Assembly: GCA_016930535.1 (NCBI GenBank) | Contig: JAFGGN010000065.1 | Coordinates: forward strand, 62,001 to 126,000 | From: a bacterium | GTDB lineage: Bacteria > Zhuqueibacterota > QNDG01 > JAFGCO01 | Direction of reading: 5' to 3' | Length of the DNA stretch: 64,000 bases | Shown: positions 43,360 to 52,105 of the stretch, piece after piece | Layout of the letters: each line of letters starts with the position of its first letter | Numbering within the stretch: position 1 is the first letter of the stretch | Position numbers and translations under genes: made by a program | Notes under the pieces: generated by a model | Seen by the model: the letters and a program-made list of their open reading frames with translations, nothing else | What the model was told of the DNA's origin: nothing | Database searches by the model: none

Positions 43360-43848
43360 ATGAAGCGATTCATTGCCAGCTTGATCATTGGCCTTTTGGG
43401 GGCGCTTATTGTATTGATAACAGGCCTGGTACAGAACAAGAAAAATAAATGGTCCGGGGAGGACGAGGCGGGAAAAGCGTGGAACAGGTTTACGATGATA
43501 CTGTTCTTCATATTAACGGGAATTCTTCCATTGGCCGGAATGATTATTGGAATTGCCGGATCATTTTTTAAAACAAAAAAGTATCAGGCTGTTTTCCTTT
43601 TATTCTTTGCCATAGGTATGTTTGTTATGTATATACTTGAAAAATCAGATTTCGGTCTGTTGTTTGGTATTTTGATTTCGATCTTTTTTTCCATCTATAT
43701 GAATAAGTATACACTCAAATCAATCGCCGTAGCCGGTCTTATTTTTATAGTTTTGGCACTGGGTTATAATCGTTTAATTTTAACCGATTATTGTCGAAAT
43801 ACTGTGCCGTCAGGGTGGAAATATCCTGTTTCAGGCACTAAATATTAG
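43360..43848 (+). CDS. Uncharacterised integral membrane protein
   Basis: 162 residues, about four to five hydrophobic segments (about 5-22, 43-65, 77-90, 96-115, 120-140), with short polar loops and a tail NTVPSGWKYPVSG. SD (gaaagga) before ATG 43360. Lower G+C than neighbours by eye. No family recognised. Confidence 0.6.
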   Translation: MKRFIASLIIGLLGALIVLITGLVQNKKNKWSGEDEAGKAWNRFTMILFFILTGILPLAGMIIGIAGSFFKTKKYQAVFLLFFAIGMFVMYILEKSDFGLLFGILISIFFSIYMNKYTLKSIAVAGLIFIVLALGYNRLILTDYCRNTVPSGWKYPVSGTKY

Positions 43849-43930
43849 AAGACTTATAAAATTCCGGTTTTCCGCCATAAGAAATGAATGATGGAAAAGA
43901 GAGGTTGTTGAATCGTTTTAATCATATTCA

Positions 43931-43961
43931 GACCGCCCCGGATTTATCATCCGGGGCGGTC
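43931..43961. terminator. Bidirectional hairpin between convergent genes
   Basis: 13-base perfect arms gaccgccccggat (43931-43943) and atccggggcggtc (43949-43961) around ttatc. It lies between the plus-strand membrane protein and the minus-strand esterase gene. Confidence 0.7.
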
Positions 43962-43982
43962 TGATGTTCTAATAATATATTT

Positions 43983-44020
43983 CTTCTCTTTGCGTTCTCT
44001 GCGCCTCTGCGGTTTTCCTT
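43983..44020. repeat. CGCAGAG repeat, reverse orientation
   Basis: Reads as tctctttgcgttctctgcgcctctgcgg; its complement is the same ccgcagag..gcgcagag block seen at 8211 and 46341, directly beside the 3' end of the esterase gene. Confidence 0.65.
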
Positions 44021-44038
44021 CAACAATCCGAAAAATTC

Positions 44039-46066
44039 CTATTTCAGCAGCAGCATCTTGATGGTCCGTATTTTGTCCGCCGCCTGCATGCGGCAGTAAT
44101 AGATCCCTGAATCTGCTTCAAATCCCCTGCTGTTTCGGCCGTTCCAGATGACCGTGTATTCACCGGGCGGCTGTTCCTGATCGATCAGTGTTCTCACTTC
44201 CTGACCCAGGATGTTCAATATCCGGATGGTCAGATGCTGCTCACGGGTAATCGCATACCGGATCACGGTCGACTGATTGAATGGATTCGGATAATTGTTC
44301 TTTAGTACAAAATCCTCTTTTCCAATACGAACGTATTCTTTGCCCACACCTGTGACGGTTGCCTCGTTCGGATGCAGCATCACATCGTCGATGGTCCATT
44401 TTGGAAAACCATTGGCAGGGTCGTTGATCACTTTGAACCGGAACATCAATTCCCCGGTTTCAGGCCGCGTAAAATCTTCAAGCGGTATGACTGAAATTCC
44501 GAACTCATCCCGGATACCCGTGGTCGCGTCTCCTGCCTGTGTCCAGCTTTGTCCCGCGTTCGTGCTGATTTCCGCATAGCCCGTATCACCCGGGGAAAAA
44601 TCATATTTGGCCGAATACGAGAGGCAGGCCGTCTTCAGTGATGAAAGATTGAAAGAAGAAAAGAAGGTGACCGTGCAGGTGTCCGCATCCTTATAGGTTT
44701 TGTTCTGTCTGCTGTAAAGCGAATAATCTCCGCTTGTCGCATTGACCGCCGACCGTCTCAATCCCCAGCCGTATTCGGAAATCCATTGCATGTCTCCTGA
44801 TTCAAAATCGTCGATGCCGTTTGTCACCGTGATCCCACAGCGTAATGTGTCATTTTCCTTATTGTCATCTTCCGGAAACAGGGTGATGCAGGTCAGATCA
44901 TAGCGGTCCCCGTAAAGTGTCCGGATCTTATCGAACACCAGTTCCCGCTTTTCCATACTTTCGAATTTGTCAGATATGCGGTTGTCCTCATAAACGACGA
45001 TCCCGCTTGAATCGATGGTAAAAACGGCGGGTACAGCGGATGCATCGTTCAACCCCCCGTTCTGCATCAGGACATTCGGCCTTAAATTCATGTACTTCGG
45101 CAGGGTTTTCAGGCCGAAAACCAGGGACCGCGGAGTGATATCATCAGCGGGAAACGACAGTTCGGATAATCTGTACTGTCTGAAAAAGTTCCAGATTTCC
45201 GAACCGGCGTTGATGTCCCTGTTCGTATAACCGACCTGGGGTATATCGTAGGCCGCTCCCGGCCATGTATGACCTCCATTGATCACCTTGATCTGAACGA
45301 TCTTGCAGCCGGTTCCCTGGTTTGAATAGGTCATTTTTTCAACCGTGGTACTGTCGCCCTGATTCACATCGGGGATTATTACGGTGTCCGCTTTTGAACA
45401 GATGTTCAGGTCCTGCCAGAATTCCGAAGTCATTTCCGCGGACCTGTAGGAATCCTCGGTCCCGTGAATGCTCATAAAGGGCATGGGCCTTTTTAATTCG
45501 GCATTCAGCATCACACCCCCGCCGATACCGCCGGATACACTTGTAATGGCCGCAAACCGGTCGGGCAATTCGATGGCGAGCTTGCAGCTGAAAGAACCGC
45601 CGGCCGACGAACCGCATGCGTAAATCTGATCATTGTTTATCCGGTACAGTTCATTGAGCGAATCCAGCAGCGCGTCGATAAATCCGATGCCGTTCACGGG
45701 ATCCGCGACATCGGTAAACCAGCCGCCCAGGGATCCGTTTTCCAGGATCCCTGTCGGATACACAACAATAAAACCCGCGGTATCCGCGACCGCATTCATT
45801 TTCGAGTAACCCATCTGCCATGCCCCGTCGAAACCGGTGTTGCTGCCGTGAAAATTCATGATCAGGGGCAGGCTGTCCAGAACCGCATAATCTGAGGGCA
45901 GAAAAATCATATAGTCTCTCGTTCTTCCTTCAAATTGAATCGTCTCCCTCGCCGCCTGTGCGATGGATCCGGACGGAAGAAAAAACGGACCCGTGATCAT
46001 CAGAATGGCGAGGATGCATTTTATGATGTGATTCACAGGCAATGGCAGATGGTATTTGGTACGCAT
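44039..46066 (-). CDS. Secreted esterase/PHB depolymerase-like protein with sorting domain
   Basis: 675 residues from ATG 46066, with SD aaggag. Signal peptide (IIKCILAILMITGPFFLP), then an alpha/beta-hydrolase of the polyhydroxybutyrate depolymerase/feruloyl-esterase type: NFHGSNTGFDGAW oxyanion region, nucleophile elbow CGSSAGGSF (about residue 154-162) and catalytic histidine region INGGHTWPG. After about residue 320 come two beta-rich modules, including an ADAM/MAM-like jelly roll (WTIDDVMLHPNEA), and a C-terminal sorting domain (NYPNPFNQSTVIRYAI...IRTIKMLLLK). The substrate (a polyester or acylated polysaccharide) is not determinable. It has its own leader with a repeat block. Confidence 0.8.
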   Translation of the reverse strand: MRTKYHLPLPVNHIIKCILAILMITGPFFLPSGSIAQAARETIQFEGRTRDYMIFLPSDYAVLDSLPLIMNFHGSNTGFDGAWQMGYSKMNAVADTAGFIVVYPTGILENGSLGGWFTDVADPVNGIGFIDALLDSLNELYRINNDQIYACGSSAGGSFSCKLAIELPDRFAAITSVSGGIGGGVMLNAELKRPMPFMSIHGTEDSYRSAEMTSEFWQDLNICSKADTVIIPDVNQGDSTTVEKMTYSNQGTGCKIVQIKVINGGHTWPGAAYDIPQVGYTNRDINAGSEIWNFFRQYRLSELSFPADDITPRSLVFGLKTLPKYMNLRPNVLMQNGGLNDASAVPAVFTIDSSGIVVYEDNRISDKFESMEKRELVFDKIRTLYGDRYDLTCITLFPEDDNKENDTLRCGITVTNGIDDFESGDMQWISEYGWGLRRSAVNATSGDYSLYSRQNKTYKDADTCTVTFFSSFNLSSLKTACLSYSAKYDFSPGDTGYAEISTNAGQSWTQAGDATTGIRDEFGISVIPLEDFTRPETGELMFRFKVINDPANGFPKWTIDDVMLHPNEATVTGVGKEYVRIGKEDFVLKNNYPNPFNQSTVIRYAITREQHLTIRILNILGQEVRTLIDQEQPPGEYTVIWNGRNSRGFEADSGIYYCRMQAADKIRTIKMLLLK

Positions 46067-46490
46067 TTACATCTCCTTCAAAGAATGTTGATATGGACCG
46101 GATTAAAAGGATACATCAATTTACTCCCCTGAAATCCGGAATCAACGGTTTCCCGACAACCAGCCGGATTTGTGGAATGAACAGCGGGAATATGCGTATA
46201 AAATACATGTCCGGCAGTCCGTGGTCCTGTTACAGATGTTGAAAGAAGGGGAAAACCGAAGGGGCAGGGCACAGAGAATAAAAGTGTAGAAGAGTAAAAG
46301 GGTAGAAGCGTAGAAGGGTGAAAGCGAAAAAAACACAAAACCGCAAAGGCACAGTGGACGCAGAGAGAGATTATTTTTTACTGGACAGCCATCCTGGCCG
46401 TCCATGTGCCAGACTCCCGTATTAAAAAAGTGAAAGAATAAAAAATTTTTTCTGGTTTAAATCGGTTTCCATGTATACATTCTTTTATAT
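46067..46490. repeat. Intergenic composite repeat block
   Basis: No gene is supported; minus-strand frames here are low-complexity. It holds gtagaagn octamer repeats (46285-46326), a CGCAGAG-type block (46341-46370) and an imperfect palindrome ggacagcc/ggccgtcc (46383-46403), in the same order and ending (ccatgt) as the block at 8211-8275. Confidence 0.65.
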
Positions 46491-46952
46491 ATGCAGCCGA
46501 TCAATATCGTAAACAGAAAAACCAGACATGACAGGCTGGCGCCGTTCTGGGCGGCCGGTCTGATCATATTAGGGACTGTCGGCGTGTCGACGATCCGGAT
46601 CGATTGGGGATATTTCTGGAAAGGATACGTTCTGGATATGACCGGTCCGGCATGGAACTATATTTTATTCCGCGGCCTGTTTACCGCTTATTCGGAAAAT
46701 ATCTGGACCCGTTTTTTTACACCCGTGAGAACCCTGATTATTTTCCTGATCGTCTGCTTCGGCATAGAAACCGCCCAGTATCTGCATCTGTACGATGCCA
46801 CATTCGATCCGTGGGATTTCTTGGCCTATATTTCAATTCTGGCGCCGCTGTTTCTGCTGGACACCTGTGTTTCGATGGGAGATGACAGCCATAAGACCAA
46901 AGAACAAAGATCAAAGAACAAAGATCAAAGAAAAACAGTGAACACATTCTGA
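46491..46952 (+). CDS. Small membrane protein, DUF2809/VanZ-like
   Basis: 153 residues with three to four helices (about 19-36, 55-70, 80-97, 108-128). The segment IETAQYLHLYDATFDPWDFLAYISI resembles (truncated here) the conserved part of DUF2809/VanZ-like proteins. The last 25 residues (KTKEQRSKNKDQRK) are encoded by a heptamer repeat. No SD is obvious. Function unknown. Confidence 0.5.
   Translation: MQPINIVNRKTRHDRLAPFWAAGLIILGTVGVSTIRIDWGYFWKGYVLDMTGPAWNYILFRGLFTAYSENIWTRFFTPVRTLIIFLIVCFGIETAQYLHLYDATFDPWDFLAYISILAPLFLLDTCVSMGDDSHKTKEQRSKNKDQRKTVNTF
46889..46936. repeat. AAAGANN heptamer repeats, locus 6
   Basis: aaagaac, aaagatc, aaagaac, aaagatc units run through the last codons of the preceding gene and encode its HKTKEQRSKNKDQRK tail. 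Confidence 0.75.
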
Positions 46953-46977
46953 AAAGATCGTCAGGAAGGGAATCAAT

Positions 46978-49095
46978 ATGAATCGATTGAATCGGACTGT
47001 CTTGAGTATGCTTTTGATTTTATTGTCCGCCTGTACACAGAAAAAAACAATCATCCGTGTTTCGTCTCCGGATCAGGCTAATTGTGTGGAATTCGGATTG
47101 TCCGGCGATCGGGCGCCGTATTACCGTGTCAGGCACAACGGTCAGGTCGTGATCGACTCTTCCGGCATGGGATTCGACTTCAGGGGACAGCCTCAGCTGA
47201 AGAGCGGACTTCGCATCCTGCGCACCGAGCTGAATGAAATGGATGAAACCTGGGAAATGCCGTGGGGCGAACAAAGAACGGTACGCAATCACTATCATGA
47301 GCTTGTCGTACGGCTGGAAGAAGTCCAGGCTCCGAACCGGCGCCTCGAACTCATTTTCAGGGCCTACGATGACGGGATCGCGTTCCGGTACGCGTTTCCA
47401 GCGCAAAAGGGCGCAGACAGCCTGATCATTATGGATGAAAACACGGAGTTTCAGCTCACGGGCGACCATACTGTCTGGTGGATCCCCGGAGACTGGGACA
47501 TTTATGAGCATCTGTACAACACCACGAAAGTGTCCGGAATCGATGCAACGGTACTGAGAGACGATCCTAATCTGGCGCAGACCTACATACCCGGCAATGC
47601 CGTGGACACCCCGGTGACCTTCCGCACTGCGGAAGGCCTGCATCTGAGCATTCATGAAGCCAACCTGACGGATTATGCGGGCATGACCCTGAAGGTGGAC
47701 ACCGCATCCTGCCTCCTGACAAGCGGTCTTGTCGGTTCCGACAGGCTGGGATACCGGGTCAAACGGGCCCTGCCGTTCAAAACCCCGTGGCGTACCCTGC
47801 AGATCGCGGACAGGGCTGCGGATCTGATCATGTCCAACCTGATCGTCAATTTGAACGAGCCGAATAAAATCGGCGATGTGAGCTGGTTCAAACCAAAAAA
47901 GTATGTGGGCATCTGGTGGGCCATGCATATCGGAACGGCCTCATGGGATTACGGGATGACACTGGATGAAGCAGGGAAGTGGGTCGATACCGGAAATGCG
48001 CACGGAAGGCACGGGGCCACGACGGAGAACGCCAAACGATATATCGACTTCGCCGCGGAAAACGGAATCGGGGGCGTGCTCATCGAGGGCTGGAACACGG
48101 GCTGGGAGCGCTGGTTCGGCATCGAGGACCGGGAAGGCGTATTCGATTTTGTGACGCCCTATCCGGATTACGATATCGAAGCGGTCGCGGCATACGCCAA
48201 AGAAAAAGGCGTGAATATTATCATGCATCATGAAACGTCCGCGGCCCCGCGAACATACGAGCAGCAGCTGGATACGGCGTATCAGATGATGAATCGATTG
48301 GGCATTCATGCCGTTAAAACGGGTTATGTCGGGAAAATCATACCCAAAGGAGAATATCATCACGGGCAGTGGATGGTCAACCATTACCGCAAGGTGCTGG
48401 AAACCGCGGCAAAGTACCAAATTGCCGTGGATGTGCATGAGCCCGTCAAAGACACGGGCATCCGGCGCACGTACCCCAACGCGATTTCACGGGAAGGTCT
48501 CCGGGGACAGGAGTACAATGCATGGGCCTCCGACGGGGGCAATCCTCCGGAGCATCTGCCCATCGTGGCATTCACGAGAATGCTGGCCGGTCCGATCGAC
48601 TTTACGCCGGGCGTGTTCGATATCACTCTGCCCATGAAAGAGAAGAACCAGATCAACACCACGCTCGCCCAGCAGCTGGCCCTGTATGTCGTGATTTACA
48701 GCCCCATACAAATGGCCTGCGATCTGCCTGAAAATTATGAAAACCGGTCCGCTTTTCAGTTTATCAGGGACGTGGGCGTCGACTGGGAACGGACCCTGGT
48801 TTTGAACGGCGAAGTGGGCGATTTCGTGACCATCGCGCGGGAGGAAAGGAACACGGGCAGCTGGTTCGTGGGAAGCATCACGGATGAAAACGAAAGGGAA
48901 ATCACCATCGACTTCGGTTTCCTGGAACCGGACATAGCCTATCCTGCCCGTATTTACCGGGACGGGGAGGAAGCGCATTACCGGAACCGGCCGCTCGATA
49001 TACGCATCGAACAGACGGACATACACCGGGGAGACACCAGAACATTCAGGCTGGCACCGGGCGGCGGACTGGCGATCAGTCTGATGGTGCCGTAA
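46978..49095 (+). CDS. Glycoside hydrolase family 97 (alpha-glucosidase/galactosidase)
   Basis: 705 residues. Lipobox LLILLSAC gives a lipoprotein. The N-terminal beta-sandwich (residues about 25-300) is followed by the (beta/alpha)8 barrel with GH97 motifs KYVGIWWAMHIG, ENGIGGVLIEGWNTGWERW (truncated) and the block VDVHEPVKDTGIRRTYPN, SREGLRGQEYNAW (about 475-520) that carries conserved glutamates. GH97 enzymes release glucose or galactose from alpha-linked oligosaccharides, usually in the periplasm beside SusC/D. Here no SusC/D is adjacent; a GH13 gene lies 0.8 kb downstream. Confidence 0.9.
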   Translation: MNRLNRTVLSMLLILLSACTQKKTIIRVSSPDQANCVEFGLSGDRAPYYRVRHNGQVVIDSSGMGFDFRGQPQLKSGLRILRTELNEMDETWEMPWGEQRTVRNHYHELVVRLEEVQAPNRRLELIFRAYDDGIAFRYAFPAQKGADSLIIMDENTEFQLTGDHTVWWIPGDWDIYEHLYNTTKVSGIDATVLRDDPNLAQTYIPGNAVDTPVTFRTAEGLHLSIHEANLTDYAGMTLKVDTASCLLTSGLVGSDRLGYRVKRALPFKTPWRTLQIADRAADLIMSNLIVNLNEPNKIGDVSWFKPKKYVGIWWAMHIGTASWDYGMTLDEAGKWVDTGNAHGRHGATTENAKRYIDFAAENGIGGVLIEGWNTGWERWFGIEDREGVFDFVTPYPDYDIEAVAAYAKEKGVNIIMHHETSAAPRTYEQQLDTAYQMMNRLGIHAVKTGYVGKIIPKGEYHHGQWMVNHYRKVLETAAKYQIAVDVHEPVKDTGIRRTYPNAISREGLRGQEYNAWASDGGNPPEHLPIVAFTRMLAGPIDFTPGVFDITLPMKEKNQINTTLAQQLALYVVIYSPIQMACDLPENYENRSAFQFIRDVGVDWERTLVLNGEVGDFVTIAREERNTGSWFVGSITDENEREITIDFGFLEPDIAYPARIYRDGEEAHYRNRPLDIRIEQTDIHRGDTRTFRLAPGGGLAISLMVP

Positions 49096-49105
49096 TAAAA
49101 ACAGT

Positions 49106-49134
49106 TTGACTATTTCCATAATCGGACCTATATT
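49106..49134 (+). promoter_or_regulatory. Sigma-70-like promoter of the toxin-antitoxin pair
   Basis: TTGACT (49106-49111), exactly 17 bases, TATATT (49129-49134); predicted start near 49141, about 25 bases before the toxin gene. Confidence 0.55.
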
Positions 49135-49137
49135 AGA

Positions 49138-49149
49138 GTACAATTGTAC
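49138..49149. promoter_or_regulatory. Palindromic operator-like site
   Basis: GTACAATTGTAC is a perfect 12-base palindrome placed over the predicted transcription start. Toxin-antitoxin modules commonly repress themselves from such a site. Confidence 0.5.
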
Positions 49150-49166
49150 AACTGAAGAGGCATGTA

Positions 49167-49559
49167 TTGAAGGTTGTCGTTGACACGTCGGTTATCATGT
49201 CCATTCTTGTTAATGAAGAACATAAGTCAAATATTATCATGGCTACAAAAAATGCCGATATTGTTGCACCTGCTTCATTGCACTGGGAAATCGGCAATGC
49301 CTTTTCTGCCATGTTTAAAAGAAATCGAATCAGTATGAATCAAGCGACAAAGGCATTGTCTTTTTACTACAAAATTCCAATACGATTTGTTGATATCGAT
49401 TTGGAATCTGCGATAAAATTGTCAAATCAATGCAGAATTTGTGCTTATGATGCCTATTTTATCATTTGTGCCCAAATCGAAAAAGCAGCGCTTATTACTT
49501 TGGATAAAGGATTAGAACAAGTTACAAGAGAACTGGGATTAAAAGTAATCGGGGTATAG
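49167..49559 (+). CDS. VapC-like PIN-domain toxin
   Basis: 130 residues, start at TTG 49167 with SD gaagagg; no in-frame ATG exists near. The four acidic PIN residues are visible: D6 (VVVDTSVI), E in LHWEIGNA (about 43), D in AYDAYFII (about 95) and D in ALITLDKGL (about 112). Such toxins cut tRNA or rRNA under stress when the antitoxin is lost. Its stop is one base from the antitoxin start. The base composition is more A/T-rich than that of its neighbours, suggesting transfer. The toxin lies first, which is less common. Confidence 0.85.
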   Translation: MKVVVDTSVIMSILVNEEHKSNIIMATKNADIVAPASLHWEIGNAFSAMFKRNRISMNQATKALSFYYKIPIRFVDIDLESAIKLSNQCRICAYDAYFIICAQIEKAALITLDKGLEQVTRELGLKVIGV

Positions 49560-49560
49560 G

Positions 49561-49779
49561 ATGGTAAAGTATACGTATTCGCAGGCCCGTCAGAATTTTG
49601 CCACTGTATTGAATAAAGCACAATCTGAGGGTGAAGTTCTTGTCCAACGCAAGGATGGGTCATCATTCGTGATAAAACCATATAAATTGAACAAGTCACC
49701 ATTGGATGTTCAAGGTGTCCATGTGAATCTGTCATCTTCTGAAATAGTCGATATCGTTCAGGAAACCCGAAGAAAATAG
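49561..49779 (+). CDS. Phd/YefM-type antitoxin
   Basis: 72 residues. The N-terminus YTYSQARQNFATVLNKAQSEG matches (truncated) the Phd/YefM DNA-binding fold and EVLVQRKDGSSFVIK completes it; the C-terminal SSSEIVDIVQETRRK is the likely toxin-binding arm. Encoded directly after the PIN toxin. Confidence 0.75.
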   Translation: MVKYTYSQARQNFATVLNKAQSEGEVLVQRKDGSSFVIKPYKLNKSPLDVQGVHVNLSSSEIVDIVQETRRK

Positions 49780-49864
49780 GCTTGCCTGTTTCCGGGATGA
49801 TTACTGGCATTGTTCAGGAGAGATGAGATGTCAGATCCAAAAAACCCCTTCAGGAGTATAAATC

Positions 49865-51589
49865 ATGAATAAAAAAATCAATTTTAGTGTCGCCATCGGT
49901 TTGATCGGAAGCATGATTATCGCCCAAACACAGGATCCCGCCTCCGCATGGACCGTGACCGGCAGGGCCAATCGTCCCCCGGGCCCGGAATGGGCGGAAA
50001 ATGCGGTGTTTTACCAGATCTATCCGCAGACCTACTATGATTCCAACGGCGACGGCGTAGGGGACCTGGAGGGCATTATCCAGAAACTGGATTACGTGAA
50101 AGGCCTGGGTGCCGGCGCCATCTGGCTGAATCCGTTTTGCGAATCGCCCTTCCGGGACGCCGGATACGACGCCTCAGATTTTTACAAGGTCGCGCCCCGT
50201 TACGGAACGCTCGAGGACGCGAAACGGCTGTTCGAAGAAGCGCACAAGCGGGATCTGCGCATTATCCTCGATTACGTGCCCAGTTACACGAGCATCGACC
50301 ACCCGTGGTTCATTGCCTCCTGCGATCCGGAACCCAACAAGTATTCCAACTGGTACGTGTGGACAGGCAGCACCTGGTTTCCCGGCATGGAAAAATACAG
50401 GGCCGGATTCATCCAGGGGTATTGTGAACGCGACGGCATGTTCATGAACAATTTTTTCTGGCATCAGCCCGCGCTGAACTACGGATACGCGCATTTGGAC
50501 CCGGACCAGCCCTGGCAGCTGCCCGTGGATCATCCGGACGTGATGGCGCTCAAGGAGGAGATGAAAAACGTCATGCGGTTCTGGCTCGACATGGGCTGTG
50601 ACGGATTCCGCTGCGACATGGCCGGATCGCTCGTGAAGAACGATGACGGAACGGAGACGGCCAGATACTGGATGACGGTGCGGGATTTTCTGGATGCCGA
50701 ATACCCCGGCACGTTCACCGTGGCCGAATGGTCCTATCCCAAGGACGCCGTCAACAAGGGCGGATTCACTTCGGATTTTTTCCACTGGTTCGGTGCGTAC
50801 GACGATCTGTTCCAGAAGGAGAAAATCCGCAATCCCAATCATGACGGGCACAGCTTTTTCGATTCGGAAGGCAAAGGCGACATCGCCCATTTTGTCGAAG
50901 CGTACATGGACCAGTACCTGGACAGCCGGGACCGCGGATACATTGCCGTGCCCTTCGGCAATCACGATATCGAACGGATCAGGAACAACGGCCGGACCGA
51001 GGATGACCTGGCCGTGATCTTCGCCTTCGCACTGACCCTTCCCGGCACGCCGTTCATTTACTACGGTGACGAAATCGGCATGAAACAGCTGCACGGTATG
51101 CCGCATACGGAGGGCAGTTACATGGGACGCGCCGGAGACCGGACGCCCATGCAGTGGAACAGCGGGACGAACAAGGGATTCTCGACGGCCGCAGCCGGGG
51201 ACCTCTACAGGGCTGTGGATATGTCGGCCGATGCGCCGGATGTGGCCTCCCAGGAGAAAGATCCAAAGTCGCTCCTCAACAGGGTCAGGACCCTGATTGC
51301 GCTTCACAATGCGGAACCCGCACTCAGGGCCTATGCGGAATTCGTGCCCGTATACGCCAAAAAGGATACCTATCCGTTCGCCTATGTCCGGGCCAATGGA
51401 ACCGACAGGCTGCTCGTGGTCCTGAATCCGGCGAACCGGGAGGTCAGGGCATCGTTCGTATTGAATTACGATTTCAGCAAACCCGCGCTCATCTCAGGGG
51501 ACGGCACCATCCGTGCCGGCAGGCAGGATGTATCGGTTGTCATGGGACCCGTGAGCTACGCGGTTTTCAGGGTGGATTTAATGAACTAG
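49865..51589 (+). CDS. GH13 alpha-amylase-family enzyme, exported
   Basis: 574 residues. Signal peptide-like N-terminus (MNKKINFSVAIGLIGSMIIA). The barrel begins VFYQIYPQTYYDSNGDGVGD; catalytic residues are the nucleophile in DGFRCDMAG (about residue 243), the acid/base in FTVAEWS (about 282) and the stabiliser in FGNHDIER (about 367). IYYGDEIGM and a C-terminal beta domain follow. Relatives act on maltose, trehalose or short alpha-glucans; the exact activity is not clear. It lies downstream of GH97, separated by the toxin-antitoxin pair. Confidence 0.88.
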   Translation: MNKKINFSVAIGLIGSMIIAQTQDPASAWTVTGRANRPPGPEWAENAVFYQIYPQTYYDSNGDGVGDLEGIIQKLDYVKGLGAGAIWLNPFCESPFRDAGYDASDFYKVAPRYGTLEDAKRLFEEAHKRDLRIILDYVPSYTSIDHPWFIASCDPEPNKYSNWYVWTGSTWFPGMEKYRAGFIQGYCERDGMFMNNFFWHQPALNYGYAHLDPDQPWQLPVDHPDVMALKEEMKNVMRFWLDMGCDGFRCDMAGSLVKNDDGTETARYWMTVRDFLDAEYPGTFTVAEWSYPKDAVNKGGFTSDFFHWFGAYDDLFQKEKIRNPNHDGHSFFDSEGKGDIAHFVEAYMDQYLDSRDRGYIAVPFGNHDIERIRNNGRTEDDLAVIFAFALTLPGTPFIYYGDEIGMKQLHGMPHTEGSYMGRAGDRTPMQWNSGTNKGFSTAAAGDLYRAVDMSADAPDVASQEKDPKSLLNRVRTLIALHNAEPALRAYAEFVPVYAKKDTYPFAYVRANGTDRLLVVLNPANREVRASFVLNYDFSKPALISGDGTIRAGRQDVSVVMGPVSYAVFRVDLMN

Positions 51590-51673
51590 TTTTCAGCAAA
51601 GGATACGATTCGCCGGAAAAGCCGCGTGCCGGACCGGCGTAACGGTCCCGTTTATTAAAACCGGGAGGCTGCC

Positions 51674-52042
51674 GTGGATTTTTGCTGGGTGACCATTCAT
51701 GTCAAAGACATGCCGGAATCGCTGCATTTTTACCGGGATATCCTTGGATTAGAGGTTCACAGAAAAATGGATCCAGGTCCCGATATGCAGATTGTTTTTC
51801 TGGGATCCGGAAAAACGGAAATCGAGCTGATTTACCGGGCTGAAAGCACTGAATTGAATTATGGAAAAGATATTTCACTGGGATTTGTCGTCGATTCGGT
51901 GAATCAGGAAATCAAGCGACTGGAGAAAGAAGGTATTGCCGTCGAGTCGGGACCGTTTCAGCCCAATCCGCACATTCAATTTTTTTATATTCTGGATCCG
52001 AACGGAGTCCGGATTCAGTTTGTCGAGAATGTCGGGGAATAG
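51674..52042 (+). CDS. VOC/glyoxalase-superfamily protein
   Basis: 122 residues, GTG start with SD gggagg. Two beta-alpha-beta-beta-beta modules: WVTIHVKDMPESLHFYRDILG (truncated) and ISLGFVVDSV..FFYILDPNGVRIQFVE. Metal-ligand positions (H, E, and the terminal E) are in the expected places. Function could be lactoylglutathione lyase-like or a resistance or isomerase role. Confidence 0.78.
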   Translation: MDFCWVTIHVKDMPESLHFYRDILGLEVHRKMDPGPDMQIVFLGSGKTEIELIYRAESTELNYGKDISLGFVVDSVNQEIKRLEKEGIAVESGPFQPNPHIQFFYILDPNGVRIQFVENVGE

Positions 52043-52105
52043 GGATCATTTTCCGGCCGGCTGATTTACGCCTGCGTATCCTGCCCGATATCATGAAGGG
52101 ACAAC

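Noticed and set aside
46078..46405. Minus-strand frames rich in Phe/Leu/Ser in the repeat block
   Set aside because: They are translations of the gtagaag and CGCAGAG repeats.
2374..46936. AAAGANN arrays as CRISPR arrays or origin iterons
   Set aside because: Units of 7 bases without spacers, scattered at gene ends, with no cas or replication gene nearby.
28266..49779. A single defence island linking the ATPase-channel cassette with the VapC module
   Set aside because: They are 16 kb apart with ordinary metabolic and signalling genes between and no integrase or phage genes.
50174..51307. Minus-strand frame opposite the GH13 gene
   Set aside because: Antisense shadow of a well conserved enzyme; composition typical of a shadow frame.
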